A DNA stretch of 64,000 bases from an uncultured Flavobacteriales bacterium (GCA_913056345.1 CAJXMH010000012.1:19491-83490); one strand, 5' to 3'; numbered from the stretch's first letter, positions 24,312 to 34,701 are shown. The notes: generated by a model from the sequence alone, not told the origin. Made by a program: numbers and translations.

Positions 24312-25739
24312 ATGAGCAGTAAGTTTAAAAAGGTTTTTTACGAATACTTACCGGCGAGCCCTACCCATGATCAGGTAGACTTGATCCAGCGGATGGAGCG
24401 CTTTTTATTTCAGGCAATAGAAAGGCCTGCATTTATTGTACGTGGTTACGCAGGTACCGGAAAAACCACAGCAATTGGAGCTTTGGTCAAAACCTTACCA
24501 CAATTTCGTTATAAGTCAGTTTTACTCGCTCCAACAGGAAGAGCTGCTAAAGTTCTGGCAAAGTTTTCCCGTAGAGAGGCCTTCACCATCCACAAAAAAA
24601 TTTACCAAAGCCGTAAGGGATTTAACGGCCAAATGCAGTTCGAATTAGCCGCTAATTTGCACACCAATACGGTTTTTATGGTTGATGAAGCCTCCATGAT
24701 CTCAGATCAGGGTGGAATTCGACAGCGAGGCTGGCAAAGTAGTAGCCTACTGGAAGATCTGATCGAGTATGTTTACTCAGGAAAAAATTGTCGCTTGGTA
24801 TTTATTGGTGATATTGCCCAATTGCCTCCCGTTGGCAGTGAGCTCAGTCCTGCGCTTGATCCAAAGTATTTACAGCGAAACTTTAATTTGAGCTTGAAGG
24901 GGGTTGAATTAAAACAAGTACTTCGTCAAGATGCTGCTTCAGGTATTTTGCACAATGCAACTCGCTTACGGGAAGAAATTGAGAGAGAAGAGCCTAAAAT
25001 TGCCTTTGATGTAGAGGGTTTTGAGGATGTGCGTCGAATTAATGGGATGGAATTAGAAGATGAACTGCATCAAGCTTATGCTGATTTTGGTGATGAAGAG
25101 GTAATGTTGATTACACGCTCTAATAAACGCGCAAATGATTTTAATCAGCAAGTGCGTATTCGCATCAGGGGGCAAGAAGAAGAGCTCTCCACGGGAGACT
25201 ATATAATGGTTGTGAAGAACAATTATTTTTGGTTAGGGGATAATGCTGCCGCAGGCTTTATAGCCAATGGAGACATAGCCGAGATCATGGCTTTGGGCAG
25301 TTACGAAGAGCTGCACGGTTTTCGGTTTGCAAATGCTACTTTACGTTTACTCGATTACCCAAATCAACCAACTGTAGAAGCTAAATTATTGGTGGAAGTG
25401 ATTCAAGCTGAAAGCCCTTCACTTGGAAAAGAAAGAAGCCGCGAATTGTACCAATCTGTTTTGGCAGATTATGCTGATTTGTCTTCCAAAAAGAAGCAGC
25501 TAGAAGCAGTAAAAAAGGATCCTTATTTCAATGCATTGCAAATTAAGTTTGCCTATGCTGTTACTTGCCATAAGTCTCAGGGTGGGCAGTGGAAAGCAGT
25601 TTTTGTGGATCAAGGCTACCTAACTGAAGAAATGGTTGACAAAGAATACATGCGGTGGTTATACACTGCAGTTACTAGGGCAACAGAACGACTCTATTTA
25701 GTGAACTTTCATCCAGCGTTTTTCTCTCAAGAAGCTTAA
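24312..25739 (+). CDS. RecD-like (AAA/UvrD-C2) DNA helicase
   Basis: A 475-residue superfamily 1 helicase. Walker A GYAGTGKT is at residues 45-52, with APTGRAAKVL (motif Ia), MVDEASMISD (Walker B), FIGDIAQLPPVG (motif III), TRSNKRANDFNQQVR and the C-terminal ACVT-type AVTCHKSQGGQW with YTAVTRA. It is shorter than RecD/RecD2 and lacks their N-terminal domains, matching the stand-alone ATP-dependent RecD-like helicases of Bacteroidota. It unwinds DNA in repair, with details unknown. Confidence 0.9.
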   Translation: MSSKFKKVFYEYLPASPTHDQVDLIQRMERFLFQAIERPAFIVRGYAGTGKTTAIGALVKTLPQFRYKSVLLAPTGRAAKVLAKFSRREAFTIHKKIYQSRKGFNGQMQFELAANLHTNTVFMVDEASMISDQGGIRQRGWQSSSLLEDLIEYVYSGKNCRLVFIGDIAQLPPVGSELSPALDPKYLQRNFNLSLKGVELKQVLRQDAASGILHNATRLREEIEREEPKIAFDVEGFEDVRRINGMELEDELHQAYADFGDEEVMLITRSNKRANDFNQQVRIRIRGQEEELSTGDYIMVVKNNYFWLGDNAAAGFIANGDIAEIMALGSYEELHGFRFANATLRLLDYPNQPTVEAKLLVEVIQAESPSLGKERSRELYQSVLADYADLSSKKKQLEAVKKDPYFNALQIKFAYAVTCHKSQGGQWKAVFVDQGYLTEEMVDKEYMRWLYTAVTRATERLYLVNFHPAFFSQEA

Positions 25740-25745
25740 ACAATC

Positions 25746-25777
25746 TTGATTAATTGCCGTTGTTGTACTTAAATTTA
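25746..25777 (+). promoter_or_regulatory. Predicted promoter of tpx
   Basis: TTG (25746-25748), 21 nt, then TAAATTTA (25770-25777), one mismatch from TAnnTTTG. It shares ATTGCCGTTG and TAAATTTAAC with the upp upstream region. Confidence 0.5.
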
Positions 25778-25796
25778 ACTTCTAAAAAACCAAGCT

Positions 25797-26306
25797 ATGA
25801 GTAATATTAAATTCAAAGGAGATCCAATACAAGTAAGCGGTAAAATTCCTGAAGTAGGAGCTAAAGCTGAAGATTTTTCTTTTGTAAAAGAAGATCTTTC
25901 AGAAGGCAGTTTAAGCGATTATGAAAACAAAGTAAAAGTGATCATTGCTTTACCTAGTTTAGACACAGGTATTTGCCAAATGGAAACACGTGCATTCAAT
26001 GAAAAATTAAATGCTAAGGATGGAGCAGTTGGATTGGTAGTTTCACGCGACCTACCTTTTGCTATGAAACGTTTTTGTGCAGCAGAGGGAATTGAAAGTG
26101 TTGTACCTGCATCGGATTTTAGATACAGCGATTTTGCTAGTCAGTATAATGCCGAAATGATTGACGGCCCCTTAAAAGGTCTTTTAGCGCGTGTTGTATT
26201 CGTGATTGATCAGAACAATGAGATCAAATACAAAGAAGAAGTGGATGACATCACGCATGAGCCGAATTATGATGAAGCTATGAAGGCAGTAGATTCACTA
26301 CTCTAA
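25797..26306 (+). CDS. tpx: Thiol peroxidase, atypical 2-Cys
   Basis: Reduces hydroperoxides using thioredoxin. It has 169 residues with the Tpx N-terminus (GDPIQVSGKIPEVGAKAEDF). The peroxidatic Cys60 lies in PSLDTGICQMET and the resolving Cys94 in AMKRFCAAEGIE. The stop is 9 nt from that of the convergent alpha/beta hydrolase. Confidence 0.95.
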   Translation: MSNIKFKGDPIQVSGKIPEVGAKAEDFSFVKEDLSEGSLSDYENKVKVIIALPSLDTGICQMETRAFNEKLNAKDGAVGLVVSRDLPFAMKRFCAAEGIESVVPASDFRYSDFASQYNAEMIDGPLKGLLARVVFVIDQNNEIKYKEEVDDITHEPNYDEAMKAVDSLL

Positions 26307-26315
26307 AAGTTTAAG

Positions 26316-26987
26316 CTATTTAGTTAACTCGAGGCGGAGATCTTTTTCAACAATGTTGGAAATTTTCTCCGCTTCGTTGTAAATGGTATAGTGAGTCCCC
26401 CCTTTTATGGTTAGCGCCTGATCAATATTTTTGATCGGAAAGACAAGATCCTCTGTGCCATGCAAGTGTAAAAAAGGAGTTTCTAATGCCTCAATTCCTT
26501 TCCATTTGGCAATTGCTTTTACACCCCAATTAATGAAATCAATATTGGCCGACCTCACCATTTTGTGAAAGAGTTCATTTCCTTCAGCGGTTGCTCTATC
26601 GTAAAAGGGTTTTAGGGTAATGCTGGCTTCAATGGCAAATTTTGCTGCCGTTTTGCTTTGTTCAGGCAAACGATCCAACCAAGCCATGTATTTTGGCATT
26701 TCCGCTGCACTTTTTACGGTAGAGATCAAATAGAGCTTTTTAACCTTTCTAATTTGAGCAATTTCAATGCTCATAATTCCACCTAAGCTCACACCTAAAA
26801 GTGAAACCTCCTCGTCCTCTGGAATCACACTTGCTAGCCTTTTGGCATAATCCTTTATAGTTTCTTTTCCCTCTGGTTTAATCCAATCAATAGGATGTAG
26901 CTCAGCGCTAGGAAGGTTCAATTTACCAAACAAGCGGTGGTCAAGGCCTAGACCGGGGATGCAATAAAGGGGGATTTTTTTATTCAT
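26316..26987 (-). CDS. Alpha/beta hydrolase
   Basis: A 223-residue hydrolase. The oxyanion region YCIPGLGLDHRLF, nucleophile elbow GVSLGG with Ser67, an acid in HGTEDLVFPI and a histidine in KGGTHYTIYNE together give a full triad. It resembles short esterase/carboxylesterase-like proteins; the substrate is not visible. It lies immediately upstream of, and on the same strand as, the icd end region, but reads away from tpx. Confidence 0.85.
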   Translation of the reverse strand: MNKKIPLYCIPGLGLDHRLFGKLNLPSAELHPIDWIKPEGKETIKDYAKRLASVIPEDEEVSLLGVSLGGIMSIEIAQIRKVKKLYLISTVKSAAEMPKYMAWLDRLPEQSKTAAKFAIEASITLKPFYDRATAEGNELFHKMVRSANIDFINWGVKAIAKWKGIEALETPFLHLHGTEDLVFPIKNIDQALTIKGGTHYTIYNEAEKISNIVEKDLRLELTK

Positions 26988-27022
26988 ACCACAAAAGTAA
27001 GCGCTTTCTATTTTGCTCGCTT

Positions 27023-29242
27023 TTAGATCTGATCAATTATGGCATTTAGTCTTAAAGAGGGACGCATGGCTTTGGCCACTTTTTCTTTATCTGGATAGTA
27101 GTAGCCTCCGAGATCGACTTTTTTACCCTGCACCAAATTCAGTTCCGATAAGATTTCCTCCTCATTTTCCCTTAACTCTTTGGCCACTTTCTTAAAACGC
27201 TCTTGTAATTCCTTTGACTCTGTTTGCTCTGCCAAGGACTCAGCCCAGTATAGAGCCAAGTAGAAGTGACTCGCCCGATTGTCAGGCTCGTTTACTTTGC
27301 GTGAAGGCGACTTTCCTTGCATTAGATACTTGGTCGTTGCTTGATCTAGACAGTCGGCCAAAATCTTAGCTTGCTGATTGCCGCTGCTTTCTGCCAAATG
27401 TTCCAAGGATGGAACCAGGGCTAAAAATTCTCCTAAGGAATCCCAACGCAGGTGATTTTCCTTGACAAACTGCTGCACATGCTTTGGGGCAGACCCACCG
27501 GCGCCAGTCTCAAATAATCCCCCACCATTTAGGAGGGGAACAATGGATAACATTTTGGCTGAGGTTCCCAATTCCAAAATAGGGAAGAGGTCGGTAAGGT
27601 AATCTCTGAGCACATTTCCGGTAACCGAAATGGTGTTTTTTCCTGCTTTCACCCTTTCTAAAGTATAACGGCTAGCTTCCTTCGTGCTCATGATCTTAAG
27701 CACCAAGTCCTCGGTATCGTGATCTTTCAGATAATAACGCACCTTTTTGATCAATTCCGCATCGTGAGCCCGATTTTCATCTAACCAAAAAACCGCCGGC
27801 CATCCGGTAGCGCCCGCTCGCTTCACGGCCAGGCCAACCCAATTCTCTACCGCATCATCTTTAGTTTGGCACATCCGCCAGATGTCTCCAGCTTCAACTT
27901 TATGTTTCATTAACAGCTTGCCTTCTTGGTCAATCACTTTTACGATACCTTCTTTTTTCAGCTCAAAGGTTTTATCATGAGAGCCATATTCCTCCGCTTT
28001 TTTGGCCATTAATCCAACGTTGGGAACCGTGCCCATAGCTGTTGGGTCAAAGGCACCATGTTTCTTACAAAAACTGATGGTTTCTTGGTACAAGTCGGCA
28101 TAACTGCTGTCGGGAATAATGGCTTTCGCATCTTGCGGTTCACCCTGCTTGTTCCACATTTTACCTGAGGTACGGATCATGGCCGGCATAGAAGCATCAA
28201 TGATCACATCAGACGGAACGTGCAAATTAGTGATCCCTTCATCTGAATTTACCATGGCTAGGTCTGGGCCTTTTTCCATGGCTTTTTCAAGGTCTTTTTC
28301 AATCGCTTCTCGCTCTGCGGGAGGAAGCACTGTGATTTGATTTAATAAACTCTTTAAACCATCGTTGGGGTTCACGGCTGCAGCAGTTAGTGCTTTGGCA
28401 TGCTTTTCAAATACCTTTTCAAAATAGCTGCGGACGGCATGGCCAAAAATGATAGGATCGGATACCTTCATCATAGTAGCCTTCATATGCAAAGAGTAAA
28501 GCACACCTTCTTTTTTTGCCTCCTCTTTTTGCTGTTTCAAAAAGCGTAAGAGTGCTTTTTTGCTCATGAAAGCACCGTCGATCACCTCACCGGCTTCTAA
28601 GCTAAGGTTGGCTTTCAGCACGCTTACTTCACCCTCTGAGCTGTGTAATTCAATATTTACTTTAGTCGCTGCTTTTAAGGTATGCGATTTTTCATTGGCC
28701 ATGAAATCACCTTTGCGCATACTTGCTACATGGGACTTAGAGTCTTTATTCCATTCCCCCATACGATGGGGATTTTTTTGAGCATAGGCTTTCACAGCTT
28801 TAGGTGCTCTGCGGTCTGAGTTACCTTCTCGAAGCACTGGATTTACCGCACTCCCTTTTACTTTATCGTATTTCCGCTTTATGGTTCTTTCTATTTGACT
28901 TGTCGGTATTTCGGGATAATCCGGTAAGGCAAAACCTTCGGCTTGCAATTCTTCAATAGCCGCTTGTAATTGAGGCAAGGAGGCGCTGATATTGGGCAGT
29001 TTAACAATGTTCGCTTTGGGGCTTTTGGCCAGTTTGCCAAGATCTTTTAAGTTGTCGTTTACTACTTGCTCTGGTTTTAAATATTCAGGGAAGGCAGCCA
29101 AAATCCTTGCTGCTAATGAGATGTCACTACTTACAACCGATACGCCGACTGCCTTGGTAAAACTTCGTACCACGGGTAAAAAGGAATAAGTAGCCAAGGC
29201 AGGAGCCTCATCAGTTTCGGTGTAAATAATACGATCTGTCAT
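27023..29242 (-). CDS. icd: NADP-dependent isocitrate dehydrogenase, monomeric type
   Basis: Oxidises isocitrate to 2-oxoglutarate with NADP in the TCA cycle. The 739 residues match the monomeric IDH family (about 740 residues), not the dimeric 400-residue form. Family segments include [19 protein letters not shown] at the N-terminus, [36 protein letters not shown] [13 protein letters not shown], and [17 protein letters not shown] near the C-terminus. A 536-nt repeat-bearing spacer precedes it. Confidence 0.95.
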   Translation of the reverse strand: MTDRIIYTETDEAPALATYSFLPVVRSFTKAVGVSVVSSDISLAARILAAFPEYLKPEQVVNDNLKDLGKLAKSPKANIVKLPNISASLPQLQAAIEELQAEGFALPDYPEIPTSQIERTIKRKYDKVKGSAVNPVLREGNSDRRAPKAVKAYAQKNPHRMGEWNKDSKSHVASMRKGDFMANEKSHTLKAATKVNIELHSSEGEVSVLKANLSLEAGEVIDGAFMSKKALLRFLKQQKEEAKKEGVLYSLHMKATMMKVSDPIIFGHAVRSYFEKVFEKHAKALTAAAVNPNDGLKSLLNQITVLPPAEREAIEKDLEKAMEKGPDLAMVNSDEGITNLHVPSDVIIDASMPAMIRTSGKMWNKQGEPQDAKAIIPDSSYADLYQETISFCKKHGAFDPTAMGTVPNVGLMAKKAEEYGSHDKTFELKKEGIVKVIDQEGKLLMKHKVEAGDIWRMCQTKDDAVENWVGLAVKRAGATGWPAVFWLDENRAHDAELIKKVRYYLKDHDTEDLVLKIMSTKEASRYTLERVKAGKNTISVTGNVLRDYLTDLFPILELGTSAKMLSIVPLLNGGGLFETGAGGSAPKHVQQFVKENHLRWDSLGEFLALVPSLEHLAESSGNQQAKILADCLDQATTKYLMQGKSPSRKVNEPDNRASHFYLALYWAESLAEQTESKELQERFKKVAKELRENEEEILSELNLVQGKKVDLGGYYYPDKEKVAKAMRPSLRLNAIIDQI

Positions 29243-29404
29243 AAGTTGAGTAGCTTTTGTGGGATTTGTTATGAAAAGGTAAAGTTAAGCCCTGGCGTTG
29301 CTACTTTTAATTATTTGGTGGAGATTATCAGAGAGGAGTGAGATAAGAACATGTGGAAGAAGGCGAGAGGTGGATTGATTCGATTTGTAGTATACCCATA
29401 CGAA

Positions 29405-29478
29405 ATTAAAAAGCGCTGTCATGGCAAGGACGAAGGTTGAGGCCTGCTAGCTCCTGGCAGTTAATGTAGCGCTTTGCT
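29405..29478 (+). repeat. Degenerate direct repeat, copy 1
   Basis: About 74 nt beginning ATTAAAAAGCGCTGTCATGG and ending TAGCGCTTTGCT. It shares AAGGTTGAGG, the TAGCT-containing middle and TAGCGCTTTGCT with copy 2 at 29608-29682. Confidence 0.7.
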
Positions 29479-29510
29479 AGCGCTTCTGTTTGAATTCAGT
29501 GATCATGAAA

Positions 29511-29581
29511 AGATCGCTTTGTCGTGCCTCCTCGCGATGACGTTTCAATTTAAAGTCATTGCGAGCGAAGCGAAGCAATCT
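29511..29581. repeat. REP-like inverted repeat between the two direct repeats
   Basis: The left arm, 29511-29542, carries CTCCTCGCGATGACG, and the right arm, 29555-29581, carries GTCATTGCGAGCGAAGC. The arms are imperfectly complementary with a 12-nt A/T-rich loop. The GTCATTGCGAGCGAAGCGAA type of core recalls a repeat common in bacterial intergenic regions. Confidence 0.7.
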
Positions 29582-29607
29582 CTCAATTAACTTTTGTGAG
29601 ATTCATA

Positions 29608-29682
29608 ATTAAAAGCTTTGTTATGGCGAGAAAGAAGGTTGAGGTCTGATATAGCTGCAGGCAGGTAATTTAGCGCTTTGCT
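29608..29682 (+). repeat. Degenerate direct repeat, copy 2
   Basis: About 75 nt beginning AATTAAAAGCTTTGTTATGG and ending TAGCGCTTTGCTG. It is the diverged partner of copy 1, with the same orientation and order of conserved blocks. Confidence 0.7.
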
Positions 29683-29727
29683 GTATAGGTATTACAACTT
29701 TGGAATCTATTGATAAATCCAAACAAA

Positions 29728-29757
29728 AAGGCCGGTAGTTTCATAACCACCGGCCTT
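29728..29757 (-). terminator. Intrinsic terminator of the M16 peptidase gene
   Basis: A 13-bp stem with one mismatch (AAGGCCGGTAGTT paired with AACCACCGGCCTT) and a TCAT loop. On the minus strand it is followed by TTTTTGTTT. It lies 22 nt after the stop at 29779. Confidence 0.8.
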
Positions 29758-29778
29758 TGTTCTTGTATGATTCAACTA

Positions 29779-32718
29779 TTAATACCCGAACACTTCTTCT
29801 AAACTCAACTGAGTTAAGGGTCCGTATTCTTTCAAGGCCGCCATGTCTACCTTATCTTCTTTACCAATTACCATTATGTTGTACTCACTGTCTTTTACAT
29901 AAGCTTGGTGAAAAGCTCTCAGGTCGTCCATGCTCATGGTGGGAATGGCTTTGTATACATCTGCTCTAATGTCATAATCAAGTCCTCGTTTCAAGGCGTT
30001 TTCATAGTTCCAAAGCTTGCTAGAGCGGGTAATACGTTCGGTTCTGATTTTCTCCAAAGCTGCTTTCTTAGCTAATTCAAAACTTTTTTCAGATTCTGGC
30101 ATGTTATTCAACAGGTCTGTCATGCCCGCCATAGCTTCCTTCAGTTTGTCAGCTTGGGTGCCAATGTAGGCCATAACGTAGTGCGATTTAGCCGTATCAC
30201 CAGGTGAGCGGAACACAGAATAGACAGAGTAAGCTAATGCCTTAGATTCTCTCATTTCTTGGAAAACAATAGAACCCATTCCACCGCCAAAATACTCATT
30301 GTAAATGGCCGCGGCCGCTACCGTTTCCGGATTGTAAAGCTCTTTTTTCGACATCATGTAGATCTCAGCCTGCTTCATGTCATAATCCACAAAGTAAACC
30401 TTGTTACCATCGTTTTCTTGCTCCACAAAATCAATTCCATCAGGTAGCTCTTTTAAAGTAGCGGGAGCTTGGTGTATTTTTTTAATGTTTTCTGCAAGCT
30501 CTTGATTGCTTTGCGGTCCATAATAAAGTACACGGTGCTCATATTGATTAAGCGATTTGATTTTCTCAGTCAACGCTTCTGCCTCAAGAGCCTTCAATTC
30601 TGATTCAGATAGAATGTTTTTGAACGGAGATTCAGGTCCATATTGGGCATAAGCAGCCATAGCACCAAACAAAATGTTGCCTTTATTCAACTTAGCATCT
30701 TTTCTTCCTTTCAATACATTGTCAACCATTTTAGCAAGCGCCTCTTCGTCTGGTTTTGCATTGGCGAGTAGGTGCTCAAATAGCTTTACTCCGTCTTCAA
30801 AATTTTCATTCAGGCCTGATAAGGTAACGTAAATACGCTCGTTTGAAGCAAATACATCAAACTCACAGCCAATCTTGTAAAATTCTTGCTGGATTTCAGA
30901 AGGGCTATAATCCGAAGTGCCTAAGAAAGGGAGATATTCAATTGCCACTCCCATTTCCTTATCTTGGTTGGTTCCCATATCAAAAAGGTAGTACAGCGAA
31001 AACAAGTCGTTACTTGTGTTTTCTATACTTCTAACGGTAATACCATTATCTAGGCTAGACTCATTAATGTCTTTTTTGTAATCCAAGAAAAGCGGCTCGA
31101 TCTCCTTTACTGCCATATTGCTTACTTCTTTGAGGAAAGGAGAGGCGTCATCTCGGTTCACCTTGATTGGAGTGATCTTTGGTTTTTCAACTTCTTTTAC
31201 GCTTTTGTCTTCACCAGTTTTTTTATAAACCACTACGTAATTGTTGCCATAGTGCTCATTTGCAAAACTTACGATGTCTTCTTTGGTGTATTTACTCAAT
31301 GCATCAATTTCGCCTACTTCTTCTTCCCAGTCGCGTTTTTGAATAAAGGCATTAACCATCATGCTAGTTCGACCTCGGTTATATTCCATTTGTCTGATTC
31401 TGCCAAGCTTCATATCATTAATGCAAGCTTGTGGCAGCCAATCAGGGAAAGCTCCTGCTTTCAGGCTGTCTATTTGAGCAAGCAATAGATCTTTTACTTC
31501 CTCTAGACTTTGGCCCTGCTTTGCAGATCCATAAAACATGTGTGCAGAATAATCACTTAGAATATAAGTAAAGGAGCTCGCACCCAATACTTTTTGCTCT
31601 TGGTTCAAGTTAAGGTCGATTAAACCAGCGCTGCGGTTAGATAAGATCATGTCGCACATTTGAATCAATTCAGACTCTCTGCTATCTACCCCATCAAATC
31701 GATAAGCTAATCTCATAAACTCAGCATCTGGTCCTTTTACTTCTATTTCAATAGGTTTGGTGATCGGAGCTTCCTCGGCTACTTGAAATTTTGGCACTTC
31801 TTTGGCTTCAAAACTGCCAAATTTCTCTTCGATCATTTCAATTACCTGATCAGGATCAAAATCACCCGCCAAGCAAATGGCCATGTTATTAGGAACATAA
31901 TAGGTGTTGAAATATTCTTTTATGGCTTGAATAGAAGGATTCTTTAAATGATCTATGGTACCAATAGTGGTTTGTTGACCATATTGGTGGTTAGGAAAGA
32001 GGTTCTCTAAGGTAGCATACCATACTTTTCTTGAATCACTGTCTAAAGTTCTATTCTTTTCTTCATAAACTGCTTCTAACTCTGTGTGGAACAACCGCAT
32101 TTGTGGACTTCTAAAACGCTCAGCTTCCACGTTTAACCACTTTTCTAATTGATTAGTTGGAATGTCGTTAACATAAACTGTTCGCTCTTGAGAGGTGTAG
32201 GCATTAGTTCCTTTTGCTCCCATTTCGGATACCATTTTGTCATATTCGTTAGCAATAGCAAAAGTGGAGGCTACTTGAGAAATACTGTCGATTTGCGCAT
32301 ATAATGCTTCTCTGCTTGTGGCGTCAGTAGTTGCTCGGTAAACTTCGTACAAACTATCGATTCGTAGCAGAAGAGGTGCTTCCTTCTCGTAATCAGTGGT
32401 ACCATATAGGTCAGTTCCTTTAAAAAGCATGTGTTCAAGGTAGTGCGCCAAACCAGTTGCATCTGCAGGATCGTTCTTACTACCTGCTCGTATAGCAATT
32501 GAAGTTTGAACCCTTGGTGCTTCTTGATTTACTGATAAGTAAACCTTTAAGCCATTTTCTAAAGTGTAGATCCGTGTTTTGGATGGATCATTCTCGATCG
32601 TTTCGTATTCCGCTTGATTTGCTTCTTGGTTTGTCTCGTTTTTTGTGTCTCCGCAAGAAACAGCTAAGAATACAAGGGCAATAAATAAATTGCCTAGGGT
32701 AAAGGATTTGATTTTCAT
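29779..32718 (-). CDS. M16 family zinc peptidase (pitrilysin/insulinase-like), lipoprotein
   Basis: A 979-residue two-half M16 peptidase. A signal/lipoprotein-like start ends in LAVSCGD, where Cys22 could be lipidated. The inverted zinc site HYLEH is at residues 92-96 with the downstream glutamate in EAVYEEKNRTLD. The second half is the non-catalytic partner domain (YLFDMGTNQDKEMG onward; FGGGMGSIVFQEMRE near the C-terminus). It likely degrades peptides at the periplasmic face. It ends before a strong hairpin. Confidence 0.93.
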   Translation of the reverse strand: MKIKSFTLGNLFIALVFLAVSCGDTKNETNQEANQAEYETIENDPSKTRIYTLENGLKVYLSVNQEAPRVQTSIAIRAGSKNDPADATGLAHYLEHMLFKGTDLYGTTDYEKEAPLLLRIDSLYEVYRATTDATSREALYAQIDSISQVASTFAIANEYDKMVSEMGAKGTNAYTSQERTVYVNDIPTNQLEKWLNVEAERFRSPQMRLFHTELEAVYEEKNRTLDSDSRKVWYATLENLFPNHQYGQQTTIGTIDHLKNPSIQAIKEYFNTYYVPNNMAICLAGDFDPDQVIEMIEEKFGSFEAKEVPKFQVAEEAPITKPIEIEVKGPDAEFMRLAYRFDGVDSRESELIQMCDMILSNRSAGLIDLNLNQEQKVLGASSFTYILSDYSAHMFYGSAKQGQSLEEVKDLLLAQIDSLKAGAFPDWLPQACINDMKLGRIRQMEYNRGRTSMMVNAFIQKRDWEEEVGEIDALSKYTKEDIVSFANEHYGNNYVVVYKKTGEDKSVKEVEKPKITPIKVNRDDASPFLKEVSNMAVKEIEPLFLDYKKDINESSLDNGITVRSIENTSNDLFSLYYLFDMGTNQDKEMGVAIEYLPFLGTSDYSPSEIQQEFYKIGCEFDVFASNERIYVTLSGLNENFEDGVKLFEHLLANAKPDEEALAKMVDNVLKGRKDAKLNKGNILFGAMAAYAQYGPESPFKNILSESELKALEAEALTEKIKSLNQYEHRVLYYGPQSNQELAENIKKIHQAPATLKELPDGIDFVEQENDGNKVYFVDYDMKQAEIYMMSKKELYNPETVAAAAIYNEYFGGGMGSIVFQEMRESKALAYSVYSVFRSPGDTAKSHYVMAYIGTQADKLKEAMAGMTDLLNNMPESEKSFELAKKAALEKIRTERITRSSKLWNYENALKRGLDYDIRADVYKAIPTMSMDDLRAFHQAYVKDSEYNIMVIGKEDKVDMAALKEYGPLTQLSLEEVFGY

Positions 32719-32816
32719 GTAATTAAAAATAAAAGTAAATAGAATATTGGTAAAAGTATGGAAAGAAATTGAAACTCTTCTATCGCTTCTCGATTGCTAA
32801 ATAATTGTAATTCAGT

Positions 32817-34679
32817 TTAGAAGATATCTAGGTCAAATTCCCTCTTCAATTGGATTAAAGCAGGGTTTTCTTCAGCCAGTTTATTAAACTTTTCTTCAGG
32901 AGTAAATGCCTTACGTTGTTTTTGATTTTTAATGACTTCGAAAGAGAGTTCGATCAGCCCATTTTTTAATTTTTTACGCAAGTACTCATGGATGTCAGCT
33001 AAACGAACACCCATCTCTTCTAACTGACTTTTATTGTCAAGCAGTAAGTGTATTTTGCCGCTTTCAATGTCAATGTTTAGCTCGTGAGCGGTCATTGCAG
33101 CATAAATGATTGAATTGCCCTCATCATTTTTCTTTTTAATCTTTTCGGCTAAAGTTTTCCAGGTAGCTAAAAACTCTTCTTTACTGAAGGCTTCTCGTAA
33201 GTCAGAAGAGTAGGCTTCTTTTTTAGCTTGCTCGGCTTTTTCTTCTTGCTCTTTGGTTAGCTTATTAATGGAAAGTGAAGAGGTTTTGGCTCTTTGAGCT
33301 TTTAATTTGGCCAGTTTTTCAGCTTTTGAGGCTTTATCTTTAGTTGACTGATGCTCTGTAGTTGGAGCATTGGGTTCAACCTCTTGTCTATCAGCAACCT
33401 TTGGCTCTTCTTCCTTTACCTCTTTTTCTATTGCAGGTTTTTGCAGCGGCGCTTCTGGTTCAATTTTTTCTTCGGATATGCTAGTGTTCGTGTTTTCTGA
33501 ATTGCTTTTCTGCTCATCAACTGTTTTAGCAGATGGTGCGAGTTCTTCCGGGGATTTTATTCTAGGCTTTTTTTTTTCAGCAACAGCTTCACCAATTGAA
33601 GCAATCTGCATCAGGCTAAGCTCAACTAGTAAACGTTGGTTTTTACTGTTGCGGTATTCAATGTCGCATTTGCGACACACCTCAAGGGCTTGTTTTAAAA
33701 AGGAAACCTCACAAGTCAATGCTTGCTCTCTGTATTTAGCCTGTACGTTTTTGCCTACTTCCAGCAGCGGCAGGGTTTTTTCATCTTGGCAAACCAAAAG
33801 GTTACGCATGTGTGATGCAATGCCATTGATAAATAAATGGCCGTCAAATCCCTTTTTGAGCACTTCGTTGAAAAGCAGTAGACAAGCTGATAGATCCTGG
33901 TTTAAAAAATGATTGGTGCATCGGAAATAGTAATCGTAATCGAGAATGTTAAGGTTTTCGATCACCGCTTCGTAGCTCAGTTTTTTGCCCGAAAAGCTTA
34001 CCAACTGATCGAAAATAGAAAGCGCATCCCTAAGCGCTCCATCAGCTTTTTCTGCAATCATATGAAGCGCTTCTTCTTCTGCCTCAATGCCTTCTTTTTT
34101 TGCAATACCATTTAAATGTTCTGCAATATCATCTACCCCAATACGATGAAAGTCAAAAATTTGGCAACGCGAAAGTATGGTGGGGATGATCTTATGCTTT
34201 TCAGTGGTAGCTAATATGAAAATAGCATGCTTAGGTGGTTCTTCGAGTGTTTTCAAAAAAGCATTGAAGGCCGCTTTTGAAAGCATGTGCACCTCATCTA
34301 TGATGTAAACTTTGTGGCTGCCAATTTGGGGAGCAAAGCGTACTTGATCCGTAAGGTTCCGTATGTCATCAACAGAGTTATTCGATGCCGCATCCAGTTC
34401 GTAAATGTTTAAGCTATTGCCTGCATTAAATGACTGGCATGAGTCACACTCATTGCAAGCCTCGATTTGCTCTGTTCTATTAGAACAATTAATGGTTTTC
34501 GCTAATATTCGAGCACAGGTGGTTTTTCCAACTCCTCTAGAGCCACAAAACAAAAAGGCTTGAGCCAAATGGTTAGTTTTGATGGCGTTTTTCAGAGTGT
34601 TGGTAATCGACTGTTGCCCAACAACCGTGCTGAAAGTAGACGGTCTGTACTTACGTGCTGAAACAATGAAATTATCCAT
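32817..34679 (-). CDS. dnaX: DNA polymerase III subunit gamma/tau
   Basis: The clamp-loader ATPase of the replicative polymerase. It has 620 residues, with Walker A GSRGVGKT at 46-53, a zinc module C-x9-C-x2-C-x2-C (in INCSNRTEQIEACNECDSC), Walker B IIDEVHML, and the SRC arginine finger ILSRCQIFDF. A Pro/Glu/Lys-rich linker (about 365-450) leads to the tau C-terminal domain. No slippery sequence for gamma frameshifting was noticed. The promoter is divergent from that of rpsF. Confidence 0.96.
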   Translation of the reverse strand: MDNFIVSARKYRPSTFSTVVGQQSITNTLKNAIKTNHLAQAFLFCGSRGVGKTTCARILAKTINCSNRTEQIEACNECDSCQSFNAGNSLNIYELDAASNNSVDDIRNLTDQVRFAPQIGSHKVYIIDEVHMLSKAAFNAFLKTLEEPPKHAIFILATTEKHKIIPTILSRCQIFDFHRIGVDDIAEHLNGIAKKEGIEAEEEALHMIAEKADGALRDALSIFDQLVSFSGKKLSYEAVIENLNILDYDYYFRCTNHFLNQDLSACLLLFNEVLKKGFDGHLFINGIASHMRNLLVCQDEKTLPLLEVGKNVQAKYREQALTCEVSFLKQALEVCRKCDIEYRNSKNQRLLVELSLMQIASIGEAVAEKKKPRIKSPEELAPSAKTVDEQKSNSENTNTSISEEKIEPEAPLQKPAIEKEVKEEEPKVADRQEVEPNAPTTEHQSTKDKASKAEKLAKLKAQRAKTSSLSINKLTKEQEEKAEQAKKEAYSSDLREAFSKEEFLATWKTLAEKIKKKNDEGNSIIYAAMTAHELNIDIESGKIHLLLDNKSQLEEMGVRLADIHEYLRKKLKNGLIELSFEVIKNQKQRKAFTPEEKFNKLAEENPALIQLKREFDLDIF

Positions 34680-34693
34680 AATGCTTAGGTTAA

Positions 34694-34701
34694 CAAAAGT
34701 A
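34694..34701 (-). promoter_or_regulatory. Predicted -7 box of dnaX
   Basis: On the minus strand the sequence reads TACTTTTG, an exact match, 14 nt before the dnaX ATG at 34679. It has a partial TTTA at the -33 position. Confidence 0.45.

Larger units (their letters stand above)
29243..29778. other. 536-nt non-coding spacer between icd and the M16 peptidase gene
   Basis: No credible gene is visible. The spacer contains the presumed upstream region of icd (minus), two degenerate direct repeats at 29405-29478 and 29608-29682, an inverted repeat at 29511-29581 between them, and the terminator of the M16 peptidase gene at 29728-29757. TAACTTTA at about 60 nt upstream of icd on the minus strand is a weak -7 candidate. 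Confidence 0.8.
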
